From positions 1,911,960-1,975,959 of the forward strand of contig NZ_LFMD02000002.1 in the NCBI RefSeq assembly GCF_015776785.2: a DNA stretch of 64,000 nucleotides, in the 5' to 3' direction. Below the pieces are notes generated by a model that was given only the letters and a program-made list of their open reading frames with translations, was not told the DNA's origin and did not search any database. The position numbers and the translations under genes were made by a program. The stretch's first letter is position 1. Every line of letters begins with the position of its first letter. Shown in pieces: positions 7,448 to 16,088 of this stretch. The stretch is from Kitasatospora sp. SUK 42 (GTDB lineage: Bacteria > Actinomycetota > Actinomycetes > Streptomycetales > Streptomycetaceae).

Positions 7448-9079
7448 GTGACCGGCCCCCAGTACGACGACCACGACGCCCCGCCGCCGGAGGAGGACTG
7501 GCAGACCGCCGAGGACCCCTTCCCGGCCGGCGCCTTCGACGACGCGCCCTTCCCGGACGGTCCCGGCGACCGGCTGCCGGTCTCCCGCAACCGCGGCGGC
7601 CAGGGTGACCGGAACGGCCAGGGTGACCGGAACGGCCAGGGCGGCCAAGGCGGTGGCCGGGGCGAGGGCTTCCGGAAGGGCGGCTTCAAGAACGGCAAGG
7701 GCGACCGCGACCGCCGGGACGAGCGCGAGGACGGCGGCCAGGGCGGCGGGGACGGCTTCGAGCGCGTCCCCCCGCAGGACCTCGCCGCCGAGCAGTCCGT
7801 CCTCGGCGGCATGCTGCTGTCCAAGGACGCCATCGCCGACGTGGTCGAGGTGCTCAAGCCGGCCGACTACTACCGGCCCGCGCACGAGATGATCCACGGC
7901 GCGATCCTCGACCTGTACGCCCGCGGCGAGCCGGCCGACCCGATCACCGTGGCCGGTGAGCTGACCAAGCGCGGCGAGCTGCAGCGCGTCGGCGGCGCCT
8001 CCTACCTGCACACCCTGGTCAACTCCGTCCCGACCGCGGCCAACGCCGAGTACTACGCCCAGATCGTCAACGAGCGCGCCGTCCTGCGCCGCCTGGTCGA
8101 GGCCGGCACCCGGATCGCCGGCATGGGCTACGCGGCCGAGGGCGACGTGGACGAGATCGTCAACGCCGCCCAGGCGCAGATCTACGCCGTCACCGAGCAG
8201 CGCACCAACGAGGACTACGCGCCGCTCGCCGACATCATGGAGGGGGCCCTCGACGAGATCGAGTCGATCGGCTCCCGCAACGGCCAGATGTCCGGAGTGC
8301 CGACCGGCTTCGCCGACTTCGACCAGCTCACCAACGGGCTGCACCCCGGTCAGATGATCGTCATCGCGGCCCGCCCCGCCATGGGTAAGTCCACCCTCGC
8401 GCTGGACTTCGCCCGGGCCTGCTCGATCCACAACAAGCTGCCGAGCGTGATCTTCTCGCTCGAAATGGGGCGCAACGAGATCGCCATGCGCCTGCTGTCC
8501 GCCGAGGCCCGGGTCGCGCTGCACCACATGCGCTCCGGCAGCATGACGGACGACGACTGGACCAGGGTCGCCCGCCGGATGCCGGACGTCAGCGAGGCAC
8601 CGCTGTTCATCGACGACTCGCCGAACCTGTCGATGATGGAGATCCGCGCCAAGTGCCGCCGGCTGAAGCAGCGCAACGACATCAAGCTGATCGTCATCGA
8701 CTACCTCCAGCTGATGCAGTCCGGCGGCTCCCGCCGGGCCGAGAACCGCCAGCAGGAGGTCTCGGACATGTCCCGTAACCTCAAGCTGCTGGCCAAGGAG
8801 CTGGAAGTCCCGGTCATCGCGCTCTCCCAGCTGAACCGTGGCCCCGAGCAGCGCACCGACAAGCGGCCGATGGTCTCGGACCTCCGAGAGTCCGGCTCGA
8901 TCGAGCAGGACGCCGACATGGTCATCCTGCTGCACCGCGAGGACGCCTACGAGAAGGAGTCCCCGCGCGCGGGCGAGGCCGACCTGATCGTCGCCAAGCA
9001 CCGTAACGGCCCCACCGCCACCATCACGGTGGCCTTCCAGGGCCACTACTCGCGCTTCGTCGACATGACCCGGGACTGA
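7448..9079 (+). CDS. dnaB: Replicative DNA helicase DnaB
   Basis: A 543-residue DnaB, longer than the usual 450-470 because of a roughly 100-residue acidic, Gly/Asn/Arg-rich N-terminal extension with two exact 18-bp repeats (7603-7638). The helicase starts near VPPQDLAAEQSVLGGMLL, the primase/loader-interacting N domain. Walker A is ARPAMGKST (about residues 308-316) and Walker B is LIVIDYLQLM (about 414-423). The gene is uninterrupted, with no intein of the kind some actinobacterial dnaB genes carry. GTG is the start. It follows the ribosomal operon as in other actinobacteria. Confidence 0.96.
   Translation: MTGPQYDDHDAPPPEEDWQTAEDPFPAGAFDDAPFPDGPGDRLPVSRNRGGQGDRNGQGDRNGQGGQGGGRGEGFRKGGFKNGKGDRDRRDEREDGGQGGGDGFERVPPQDLAAEQSVLGGMLLSKDAIADVVEVLKPADYYRPAHEMIHGAILDLYARGEPADPITVAGELTKRGELQRVGGASYLHTLVNSVPTAANAEYYAQIVNERAVLRRLVEAGTRIAGMGYAAEGDVDEIVNAAQAQIYAVTEQRTNEDYAPLADIMEGALDEIESIGSRNGQMSGVPTGFADFDQLTNGLHPGQMIVIAARPAMGKSTLALDFARACSIHNKLPSVIFSLEMGRNEIAMRLLSAEARVALHHMRSGSMTDDDWTRVARRMPDVSEAPLFIDDSPNLSMMEIRAKCRRLKQRNDIKLIVIDYLQLMQSGGSRRAENRQQEVSDMSRNLKLLAKELEVPVIALSQLNRGPEQRTDKRPMVSDLRESGSIEQDADMVILLHREDAYEKESPRAGEADLIVAKHRNGPTATITVAFQGHYSRFVDMTRD
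7603..7638 (+). repeat. 18-bp tandem duplication in the dnaB N-terminal extension
   Basis: Two exact adjacent copies of GGGTGACCGGAACGGCCA (7603-7620 and 7621-7638), encoding GDRNGQ twice in a disordered segment. It looks like replication slippage that keeps frame. Confidence 0.8.
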
Positions 9080-9088
9080 CCGGGCTCG

Positions 9089-9142
9089 CGCACGCACCTC
9101 GCCCGTCGGGAGCGGCCGCTCCCGACGGGCGAGGTGCGTGCG
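9089..9142. terminator. Bidirectional terminator: 54-bp perfect palindrome
   Basis: 27-bp arms meet without a spacer at the centre (AGCGG|CCGCT at 9115/9116). It sits between the dnaB stop and the stop of the convergent acetyltransferase gene, so it can end transcription from both sides. Confidence 0.8.
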
Positions 9143-9143
9143 G

Positions 9144-10352
9144 TCAGAACCAGTGCAGGCAGTGCGGGGCGCGCTCGGCACGGAAGAGGGCGTCGGCGAG
9201 GGCGGTCGCGCCGGGGCGGTGGGCCCGGACGTGCCCGGCGCGCACCAGGGCGCTCGGGGCGGTGCCGCCGAGGTAGATCGAGCCGAGGTCGCTCACGTCC
9301 AGGGAGAGGTCGGGCTCCCGGTCCGTCGGGACGCAGTCGGCCTTGCCGTCCCGGACGGTCAGCAGGTGGCGGTGGTGCTCGCCGAGGAACGGGTCGTCCA
9401 CGTCGAGGACCAGCTCGCCGTCGGTGAACCAGCCGCGCGAGGTCAGTGCGCGGGGGACGTCCAGCAGCCGCACCCAGAGCCAGTCGGTGTGGCCGGTCAG
9501 CTGGCCGGCGTTGAAGTCCGCGAGCTGCCAGCGCAGCGGGTGCTCCGGCGGGAAGTGCTTGAACACGACCTCGGTGACCAGGTCGTGGCCGAGCGCGTAC
9601 CGGGCCAGGGCGGTGTGGGCGGTGTCGTCGACGGCGACGACCTCGTCGACCGTCAGGGTGGCGCCGTCGAGCGAGTAGCTGGCGTAGCCGTCCGGGACGC
9701 CGTCCGCGTCGCGGTGGACGGCCACGTAGCGCGGCGCCGGGGCGACCGGGGGCTGCCCCGCGCCCAGGGCCCACCAGTGGTGCGGCCGGGACAGCGCGCC
9801 GGGCTGCGCGCGGCGGTACCGGTCGTAGACCTCCTCCAGGAGGTCGACGCACTCGGCGCGGCGCAGCAGCTCGACCGTGCCGGTGTCCGGGCCGCCGGCC
9901 CGGGGAGCGGCGAAGTCGGCCCGGTGGCGCGGCACGGTCAGCCGCTGGGTGTACGTCGCCGGCCCGTAGCCGAACCTGCGGTAGATCACGGCCTCGGAGG
10001 CCAGCAGCACGGAGAGGAACTCGCCCCGGGCCCGCACGTCGGCGAGTTGATGCCGCATCATCGCGGTGAGCACGCCCCGGCGCCGGTGCGAGGGCAGCAC
10101 GCCGACGGAGGTCACCCCGGCGGCCGGGACGACGACCTCGCCGGGCAGGGTGAGTTCGAAGGAGTACGCGCCGGCGGTGCCGGCGGGCCGCCCGTCCGCC
10201 GCCACGGCGAGCAGGCTGCGGCCCGTCTCGGTCGCCGCCCACCAGACTCCGCCGCCGCCCTCGGTCGGGGTCTCCGGGAATCGTCCGAACGCGGCGTGGA
10301 CGGTGTCGATGAAGAGGTCGCGGTCCTGGTCGGTGGTGGGACGGATCTGCAT
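9144..10352 (-). CDS. Eis-like GNAT N-acetyltransferase
   Basis: A 402-residue protein of the Eis type (about 400 residues: N-terminal GNAT domain, second degenerate GNAT domain, sterol-carrier-like C domain). The acetyl-CoA loop is VGVLPSHRRRGVLTAMM, followed by FLSVLLASEAVIYRRFGYGPAT, the Eis hallmark region. The protein ends in Phe, as Eis proteins do, where the C-terminal carboxylate serves in catalysis. In mycobacteria Eis acetylates aminoglycosides and protein lysines; the substrate here is unknown. The ATG follows AGGAGG. Confidence 0.87.
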   Translation of the reverse strand: MQIRPTTDQDRDLFIDTVHAAFGRFPETPTEGGGGVWWAATETGRSLLAVAADGRPAGTAGAYSFELTLPGEVVVPAAGVTSVGVLPSHRRRGVLTAMMRHQLADVRARGEFLSVLLASEAVIYRRFGYGPATYTQRLTVPRHRADFAAPRAGGPDTGTVELLRRAECVDLLEEVYDRYRRAQPGALSRPHHWWALGAGQPPVAPAPRYVAVHRDADGVPDGYASYSLDGATLTVDEVVAVDDTAHTALARYALGHDLVTEVVFKHFPPEHPLRWQLADFNAGQLTGHTDWLWVRLLDVPRALTSRGWFTDGELVLDVDDPFLGEHHRHLLTVRDGKADCVPTDREPDLSLDVSDLGSIYLGGTAPSALVRAGHVRAHRPGATALADALFRAERAPHCLHWF

Positions 10353-10519
10353 TGCTACCGCTGCCTCCTGGGGATGCCGGCACCACGACGTGTGGTGCCC
10401 TGCCACAGTGCAGCGGCGCCCCGCGGCCGGGTCAACCGAATTACCGCCGGTCGCGCGGCCGTTGGGGCCTGTCCGGCGGGTTCTCGCCGGACGGGCCCAG
10501 GGGCCCTCGACTGCCGGGG

Positions 10520-11698
10520 TCAGACGGTGACGGTGGCGCGGAAGAGCGTGCTGCCGGTGCCGGAGAGGCGGGTCGGGGTGCCGACGGCCGGCAGGAAGGC
10601 GGACTGGCCGCGGGCGAGGTCCAGCACGGTGCCGTCGGCTGAGGTCAGCCGTACCGCGCCGCCGGTGCAGAGCAGGATCTGCGGGGTGCGGCCGTCGATC
10701 TCCCGGTCGACGCCGTCCAGTTCGAAGCGGGAGAGCCGGAACTCGTCGATCGGGACGGGGTAGAGCTGCTCGCCGGGGGTGGCCTCGACCGCGACCGGGT
10801 GGAGCACCTCGGGTGCGCAGGGCTCGAAGACCACGACCTTCAGCAGCTCCGGCACGTCGATGTGCTTGGGGGTGAGGCCGGCCCGCAGCACGTTGTCCGA
10901 GTTGGCCTGGAGTTCGACGCAGACGCCGGACAGGTAGGCGTGCGGCACCCCGGCGCCCAGGTAGAGCGCCTCGCCGGCCCGCAGCCGCACGTGGTTGAGC
11001 AGCATGGCGGCGATCACGCCGCGGTCTCCGGGGAAGTCCTCGGCGATCCGGGCGTACGGGGCGTGGTCGCCGTCCGGGAGGGTGCGGGCCAGCTCCTCGG
11101 CGGTCCGCCGGACGGTGTCCGCGTCCAGGGCGAGGGCGGCGGCGAGGGCGCCGCGCAACGCCTCGGACTCGTCCGCGAGTTGCAGTCGGTCGATCACCGG
11201 GGCGAGCCCGGGCACCGCGAGTCCGGCCAGCAGCGCGGCCGCCTCGGCGGGCCGGCGGAAGCCGCACAGGCCCTCGAACTCGCCCAGCGCGCACACCATT
11301 TCGGGCTTGTGGTTGGCGTCGCGGTAGCTGCGCTCGGGGGCGTCCGGCGGGATGCCGAGGGCGTTCTCGGCGGCGAAGCCGGCCCGGGCCTGGTCGAGCG
11401 TGGGGTGCGCCTGGATGGACAGCGGGATGCCGGCGGCGAGCACCTTGAACAGGAAGGGCAGGGCCGGGCCGAACCTGGCCACGCTCGCGGCGCCCAGCTC
11501 GCGCTCGGGGTCGGCCGCGATCAGCTCGTCCAGCCGCCGGGGCCCCTCGCCGCGGTCGGCGCGGGACGGGTCGCCGGGGTGGGCGCCCATCCACAGCTCG
11601 GCCTGCGGTTCGCCGGTGGGCTCCTGTCCCAGCAGCTCGGGCAGGGCCGTGAGCGACCCCCAGGCGTACGGGCGGACGGTGTTGACGAGCCTGTCCAT
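10520..11698 (-). CDS. manA: Mannose-6-phosphate isomerase, class I
   Basis: A 392-residue type I phosphomannose isomerase interconverting fructose-6-P and mannose-6-P. Zinc-site motifs are visible: IQAHPTLDQA (Gln and His), NHKPEMVCAL (Glu) and GAGVPHAYLSG (His region). The start is MDRLVNTVRPYAWGS after GAAGGAG; the longer open frame upstream is rejected. It is divergent from the polyprenol-phosphate mannose synthase gene, so mannose activation and use sit back to back. Confidence 0.93.
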   Translation of the reverse strand: MDRLVNTVRPYAWGSLTALPELLGQEPTGEPQAELWMGAHPGDPSRADRGEGPRRLDELIAADPERELGAASVARFGPALPFLFKVLAAGIPLSIQAHPTLDQARAGFAAENALGIPPDAPERSYRDANHKPEMVCALGEFEGLCGFRRPAEAAALLAGLAVPGLAPVIDRLQLADESEALRGALAAALALDADTVRRTAEELARTLPDGDHAPYARIAEDFPGDRGVIAAMLLNHVRLRAGEALYLGAGVPHAYLSGVCVELQANSDNVLRAGLTPKHIDVPELLKVVVFEPCAPEVLHPVAVEATPGEQLYPVPIDEFRLSRFELDGVDREIDGRTPQILLCTGGAVRLTSADGTVLDLARGQSAFLPAVGTPTRLSGTGSTLFRATVTV

Positions 11699-12026
11699 GC
11701 GCGCGGTCCTACTCCTTCGCTGTCTGGCGGGTGTGCCGGATCGCCGGGGTGGCCCCGGCGTGCGGGCGGGTCCGGGCACGGGCAAGGTCACCGACCCTAG
11801 CCGACCGTCACCACCCAGGGGGAAACGGTGGGCATCAGGTGGGAGTGCCGTGGTCGGACCGGTGGTTCCCGGGCGCGGTAGTAGGATGCCAGGACGCAGT
11901 AGTCTCCGCCCCGCACAGCAATCTCCACCACGGTCGTCCCGTCGGTGGGCTGTCGGTGGGGCCGCGTTTCCAGAGTGCGGGCGACGGTGTTCTGACACTC
12001 CCCGCCATCGGCCGAGAGGTTTGTAC
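11699..12026. other. Divergent intergenic region manA / mannose synthase gene
   Basis: A 328-nt gap. A good -10 hexamer, TAGGAT (11882-11887), reads toward the synthase gene but lacks a clear -35. No hairpin, operator or small gene can be supported. Confidence 0.35.
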
Positions 12027-12794
12027 GTGACCGTGAACCAGCAGAGTTTTGCTGATCTCGGCAAGGTCCTGGTGATCATCCCGACCTACAACGAGGCGGA
12101 GAACGTCGAGCGGATCGTGGGCCGGGTGCGCGCCGCGGTGCCCGAGGTCCACGTGCTGGTCGCCGACGACAACAGCCCGGACGGCACCGGCGAGCTGGCC
12201 GACAAGCTGGCCGCCGAGGACCGATGCGTCCACGTGATGCACCGCAAGGGCAAGGAGGGCCTGGGCGCCGCCTACCTCGCGGGCTTCCGCTGGGGCATCG
12301 ACCACGGTTACGACGTCCTGGTCGAGATGGACGCGGACGGCTCGCACCAGCCCGAGGAGCTGGACCGGCTGCTGAGCGCGCTGCGCGGCGCCGACCTGGT
12401 GCTGGGCTCGCGCTGGGTGCCGGGCGGCCGGGTGGTGAACTGGCCGAAGTCGCGGCTGCTGCTGTCGCGCGGCGGCTCGACCTACTCGCGGCTGATGCTG
12501 GGCGTGCCGATCCGGGACGTCACCGGCGGCTACCGGGCCTTCCGCAAGGAGACGCTGCTGGGCCTGGGCATGGACGAGGTGGCCTCGGCCGGGTACTGCT
12601 TCCAGGTCGACCTGGCCTGGCGCACGGTGAAGGCCGGCTTCAAGGTCGCCGAGGTGCCGATCACCTTCGTCGAGCGCGAGCTGGGCGCGTCCAAGATGAG
12701 CCGCAGCATCGTCGTCGAGGCGCTCTGGCGGGTGACGTCCTGGGGCGTCTCCGACCGGGTGGCGCGACTGCGCGGGGGCGCGAGGAAGCGCTGA
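12027..12794 (+). CDS. Polyprenol monophosphomannose synthase (GT2)
   Basis: A 255-residue GT2 enzyme transferring mannose from GDP-mannose to polyprenyl phosphate, the donor for protein O-mannosylation and other exported mannosylations. Motifs are VIIPTYNEAENVERIV, VADDNSPDGTGELADK and the metal-binding EMDADGSHQPEEL; the C-terminal part FVERELGASKMS is typical. There is no transmembrane or acyltransferase domain, so it is the single-domain form. The start is GTG 12027 after GAGAGG; a second GTG two codons on is possible. Confidence 0.9.
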   Translation: MTVNQQSFADLGKVLVIIPTYNEAENVERIVGRVRAAVPEVHVLVADDNSPDGTGELADKLAAEDRCVHVMHRKGKEGLGAAYLAGFRWGIDHGYDVLVEMDADGSHQPEELDRLLSALRGADLVLGSRWVPGGRVVNWPKSRLLLSRGGSTYSRLMLGVPIRDVTGGYRAFRKETLLGLGMDEVASAGYCFQVDLAWRTVKAGFKVAEVPITFVERELGASKMSRSIVVEALWRVTSWGVSDRVARLRGGARKR

Positions 12795-12814
12795 CCACCG
12801 TCACGTTCCACGGG

Positions 12815-12855
12815 CGAAGGGCCCGTCCGCCGTACTCCGGCGGGCGGGCCCTTCG
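12815..12855. terminator. Bidirectional terminator after the mannose synthase gene
   Basis: A 17-bp stem with one G-U pair (12815-12831 with 12839-12855) and a 7-nt loop. It lies between the convergent synthase and HxlR-family genes. Confidence 0.75.
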
Positions 12856-12878
12856 TCGTTCAAGGGGGCGGGGACCGG

Positions 12879-13286
12879 TCAGCAGCCGCCCCTGAGGGCG
12901 CTCTCCGGCAGGTAGCGGTCGGCCCAGACGGCCAGTTCGTTGAGCGCGGGCTTCAGGGCGACGCCGCCCTCGGTGAGCCGGTAGCTGACCCGCAGCGGCG
13001 GGCCCGGGTCGACCTCGCGGACGACCAGCCCGGCCTCGGTCAGCTCGGTCAGCCGGTCGGAGAGCATGCGCTCGCTGATGCCGGGGACGGCGCGGCGCAG
13101 CTCGGAGAAGTAGGCGGGGCCGCCGTTGTTGAGCACACCCAGCAGCAGGCCGGTCCAGCGCTTGCCGAGCAGGGTGAACACCCGGTTGAGGGCCAGGTCG
13201 ACGTTGACGCACGCGTTGTGGGCGCCCGCGTCGCACACGTCGGCGGTGGAAGGGGCTCCTTCGGTCACTACCTCGTGCTCGGCCAT
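12879..13286 (-). CDS. HxlR-family transcriptional regulator
   Basis: A 135-residue winged-helix protein with the HxlR core RWTGLLLGVLNNGGPAYFSEL and GISERMLSDRLTELTEAGLV. The N-terminus carries Cys18 and Cys26; HxlR members such as YodB and HypR sense electrophiles or oxidants through an N-terminal Cys. It is divergent from an azoreductase/quinone reductase gene across about 100 nt with inverted repeats, the usual arrangement in which the regulator represses the reductase until quinone or disulfide stress. The inducer is inferred. Confidence 0.88.
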   Translation of the reverse strand: MAEHEVVTEGAPSTADVCDAGAHNACVNVDLALNRVFTLLGKRWTGLLLGVLNNGGPAYFSELRRAVPGISERMLSDRLTELTEAGLVVREVDPGPPLRVSYRLTEGGVALKPALNELAVWADRYLPESALRGGC

Positions 13287-13325
13287 GCCTCCAGCGTACT
13301 AGACCTGCCGCTAGTGACTATAGAA

Positions 13326-13352
13326 AAGTAAGCTGCTACCGTACTTGCAGCT
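13326..13352. promoter_or_regulatory. Candidate HxlR operator in the divergent gap
   Basis: Two interleaved inverted repeats: AAGTA (13326-13330) with TACTT (13342-13346), and AGCTGC (13331-13336) with GCAGCT (13347-13352). The gap is also AT-richer than its surroundings. Confidence 0.45.
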
Positions 13353-13392
13353 GCAACGGAAACAGCAGCTACTTATTCTCTGGAGGTTCCGC

Positions 13393-14040
13393 ATGCCCAC
13401 GCTTCTGCACATCGACTCCTCTGCGGTCGCCGACGGCTCCGTCTCCCGCGAGGTCACCGCCGCCTTCCGCGCCGCCTGGCTGGCCGAGCACCCCGACGGC
13501 ACGGTGATCCACCGGGACCTCGCCGCCGCGCCGATCCCGCACCTGGAGCTGCACGGCATCACCGCCGGCTTCGCCCCGGCCGAGGCGCACAGCGCCGAGC
13601 AGGCCGCCGCCTTCGCGCTGCGCGAGGAGCTGATGGCCGAGCTGGAGGGCGCCGACGCCGTCGTCATCGGCACCCCGATGTACAACTTCACGATCCCCTC
13701 GACCCTCAAGGCCTGGCTGGACCAGGTGATCCTGGTCGGCCGCACCGCCGGCGAGGAGCCCTCCGCCAAGGGCACCCCGGTCACCGTGGTCGCCGCCCGC
13801 GGCGGCTCGTACGCGCCGGGCGCCCCGCGGGAGCCGTTCGAGTTCGTCACCACCTACCTGGAGAAGGTGCTGACCGGCATGCTCGGGCTGGAGGTCGACT
13901 TCATCGTCCCGGAGTTCACCCTCGCGGCGAACGTCCCGGCGATGGCCGACTTCGTCCCGCAGGCCGCCGAGTCCAAGGCCCAGGCGCTGGAGCAGGCCGC
14001 CCGCCGCGGCAAGGAGCTCGCCGCCCGCGTCGCGGTGTGA
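13393..14040 (+). CDS. azoR: FMN-dependent NADH:quinone/azo reductase
   Basis: A 215-residue flavodoxin-fold protein of the AcpD/AzoR family, which reduces quinones and azo bonds by two-electron transfer. Residues 5-18 (HIDSSAVADGSVSR) bind the FMN phosphate, and GTPMYNFTIPSTLKAWLDQV is the family hallmark. The ATG follows TGGAGG; an in-frame upstream start would lie in the operator region and is rejected. Probably controlled by the divergent HxlR protein. Confidence 0.9.
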   Translation: MPTLLHIDSSAVADGSVSREVTAAFRAAWLAEHPDGTVIHRDLAAAPIPHLELHGITAGFAPAEAHSAEQAAAFALREELMAELEGADAVVIGTPMYNFTIPSTLKAWLDQVILVGRTAGEEPSAKGTPVTVVAARGGSYAPGAPREPFEFVTTYLEKVLTGMLGLEVDFIVPEFTLAANVPAMADFVPQAAESKAQALEQAARRGKELAARVAV

Positions 14041-14052
14041 CGTGATCCTCAG

Positions 14053-14090
14053 GCCCGGAAGGCATGCCCCGCCGGGCGCGCCTTCCGGGC
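14053..14090 (+). terminator. Terminator after azoR
   Basis: GCCCGGAAGGC (14053-14063) pairs with GCCTTCCGGGC (14080-14090), with a smaller GC-rich hairpin possible in the loop; 12 nt after the stop. Confidence 0.65.
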
Positions 14091-14158
14091 ATTCGGCCAT
14101 CGGTGCTCCCATGCTGTAGGGCGCAGACAATCCGACCGCCGACCAGAGGGAGCAGCCC

Positions 14159-15121
14159 GTGACGTCGTCCCCGCCCGAGGAGAGCCCCGGCGCGGAGCGG
14201 GCGGACGCCGAGCCCGTCGAGGCCGGCGCCGCCGCGACCGGCGCCGGGACCGGTGCCGCGACCGGCACCGCAGGGGAGGCCGAGCGGCCCGCCCGACCGC
14301 TGGAGGTGGCCGTCTTCACCGGCCCCGAGTCGGCCTTCTTCGCCACCTCCACGCTGATCCTCGGCGAGCGGACCGCGATCCTGGTGGACGCCCAGCTCAC
14401 CCGCAGCGCCGGACGCGAACTCGCCGAGTGGGTCGCGGGCAAGGGCCGCCGACTGCTCGCCATCGTGGTCACCCACCAGCACCCCGACCACTACTTCGGC
14501 GCCGAGGAGGTGCTGAAGCTCTTCCCCGAGGCGCAGCTGCTGGCCGCGCCGGCCGTGGTCGAGGGCATCCGGAGCACCGTCGCCGCCAAGGTCGCGCAGT
14601 GGAAGCCGGTGTACGGCGACGACATCCCCGACCACCCGCTGATCCCCGCCCCGCTGCTGCCGCAGCCGCTGATGCTCGACCGGCAGGTCATCCCGGTGCT
14701 GCTGCTCGGCCAGGCCGACTGCGGGGAGTCCACGGTGGTCCACGTGCCGAGCATCCGGACCGTCGTGGCCGGGGACTTCGTCGCCAACGGCACCCACGTG
14801 TGGACCGCCGACACCACCCCGGCCCAGCGCACCATCTGGGGGCACAACCTCGGCCGGATCGCCGACCTCGGCGCGGACCGGGTGATCGCCGGGCACCGCG
14901 CCCCCGACCAGGGCGACGACGCGGCCCGGGTGATCGGCTTCACCGGCGAGTACCTCCAGGACTTCGACCGGCTGCTGACCGAGCACCCGGACGACCCGGA
15001 GGCGCTGGTCACGGCGATGAACGCGCGGTACGGGGAGCTGACCCTGCCGTCCTTCCTCCAGCTGGGCGCGGCCGCGAACACCGCCGCCAGGGCCTCCTCC
15101 CCGGAGGACGTCGAGGAGTAG
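14159..15121 (+). CDS. Metallo-beta-lactamase-fold hydrolase
   Basis: A 320-residue protein. The first 50 residues are a low-complexity Ala/Glu/Gly leader. The metallo-beta-lactamase fold follows, with the metal motif VTHQHPDHYFGAEE (HxHxDH, near residue 104), a later Asp in VVAGDFVANGTH and His in VIAGHRAPDQ. Such hydrolases act on thioesters, lactones or phosphodiesters; the substrate cannot be told. The GTG start follows GAGGGAG. mobA begins 26 nt after the stop. Confidence 0.82.
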   Translation: MTSSPPEESPGAERADAEPVEAGAAATGAGTGAATGTAGEAERPARPLEVAVFTGPESAFFATSTLILGERTAILVDAQLTRSAGRELAEWVAGKGRRLLAIVVTHQHPDHYFGAEEVLKLFPEAQLLAAPAVVEGIRSTVAAKVAQWKPVYGDDIPDHPLIPAPLLPQPLMLDRQVIPVLLLGQADCGESTVVHVPSIRTVVAGDFVANGTHVWTADTTPAQRTIWGHNLGRIADLGADRVIAGHRAPDQGDDAARVIGFTGEYLQDFDRLLTEHPDDPEALVTAMNARYGELTLPSFLQLGAAANTAARASSPEDVEE

Positions 15122-15147
15122 GGCCTTCCGGACGGGATACTGGCCGC

Positions 15148-15729
15148 ATGACGCCGTACGATGCGATCGTCCCGGCGGGCGGGGCCGCCCGGCGGCTCGG
15201 CGGCGCCGACAAGCCCGGGCTGACCGTGGGGGAGACCACCCTGCTGGACCGGGTGCTCGCCGCCTGCGCCGGCGCCCGCACCACCGCCGTCGTCGGCCCG
15301 GCCCGGCCGACCGGGCGCGACGGGGTCCGCTGGACCAGGGAGCAGCCGCCCGGCGGGGGGCCGGTCGCCGCCGTCGCGGCCGGGCTGGACCTGGTCACCG
15401 CCGACACCGTGCTGCTGCTCGCCGCCGACCTGCCCTTCCTGGACCGGCGGACGGTCGAGCGGCTGGTCACCGCCCTCGACGAGGCCGGGGCGGACGCGGA
15501 CGCCGCCGTCCTGGTCGACGCGGGCGGACGCGAGCAGCCGCTCGCCGCCGCCTACCGCACCGCACCGCTGCGCGGCGCGCTGGCCGCCCTCGGCGAGCCG
15601 GCCGGCCTGCCGCTGCGCCGGCTCACCGGAGGCCTCGCCCGGATCCCGGTGGCCGACGTCGACGACGTCGCCCACGACTGCGACACCTGGGAGGACCTCG
15701 AACAGGCCCGGCGGCGCGAGGGGTCCTGA
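15148..15729 (+). CDS. mobA: Molybdenum cofactor guanylyltransferase
   Basis: A 193-residue MobA-like nucleotidyltransferase that attaches GMP to molybdopterin. The loop VPAGGAARRLGGADKPGL corresponds to the GGxSxRMGxDKP signature, and LLAADLPFLD carries the metal-binding aspartate. There is no Shine-Dalgarno; a GATACT hexamer 6 nt before the ATG hints at a leaderless transcript. It heads a run with DUF6457 and moeA, so the three probably serve the bis-MGD cofactor. Confidence 0.88.
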   Translation: MTPYDAIVPAGGAARRLGGADKPGLTVGETTLLDRVLAACAGARTTAVVGPARPTGRDGVRWTREQPPGGGPVAAVAAGLDLVTADTVLLLAADLPFLDRRTVERLVTALDEAGADADAAVLVDAGGREQPLAAAYRTAPLRGALAALGEPAGLPLRRLTGGLARIPVADVDDVAHDCDTWEDLEQARRREGS

Positions 15730-15827
15730 GGGCCCACGGCCCCCGATGCGGGATCGTGAGGGAATCGACGCGCGCCGCACACGGGGCGAACACCACCGCG
15801 AAACCGCCGATCAGGCAGCATGGGCGC

Positions 15828-16088
15828 ATGGAGCGCACGCTGGAAGACTGGATCGCCGAGGTCAAGGCCGACCTGGGCATCGACCTGGACGTGGACGTCC
15901 GGGGACTGCTCGACGTGGCCCGGGTGGTCGCGCACGGGGTGGCCAGGCCCGCCGCGCCGCTGACCGCCTTCCTGATCGGCTACGCGGCCGCGCAGCAGGG
16001 CGGCGGGCCGGAGGCCGTCGCCGAGGCGTCCCGGCGGACGGCGGCGCTCGCCGAGCGCTGGGCAGCCGCCTCGCCGGAGGAGCCGTGA
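15828..16088 (+). CDS. DUF6457 protein linked to molybdenum cofactor genes
   Basis: An 86-residue protein, mostly helical, containing LLDVARVVAHGVARPAAPLTAFL, the core of the DUF6457 family found in actinobacterial molybdenum cofactor operons. Its biochemical role is unknown. Its TGA overlaps the GTG start of moeA by 4 nt, showing translational coupling. No good ribosome site precedes the ATG at 15828. Confidence 0.8.
   Translation: MERTLEDWIAEVKADLGIDLDVDVRGLLDVARVVAHGVARPAAPLTAFLIGYAAAQQGGGPEAVAEASRRTAALAERWAAASPEEP

Noticed and set aside
7046-9181. Antisense open frame covering dnaB
   Set aside because: dnaB has unambiguous helicase motifs on the other strand; the antisense product has no family features and would run through the DnaA-box region.
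11352-12026. N-terminal extension of the mannose synthase from the upstream open frame
   Set aside because: It runs antisense to manA and has low-complexity composition; GAGAGG and GT2 family length support GTG 12027.
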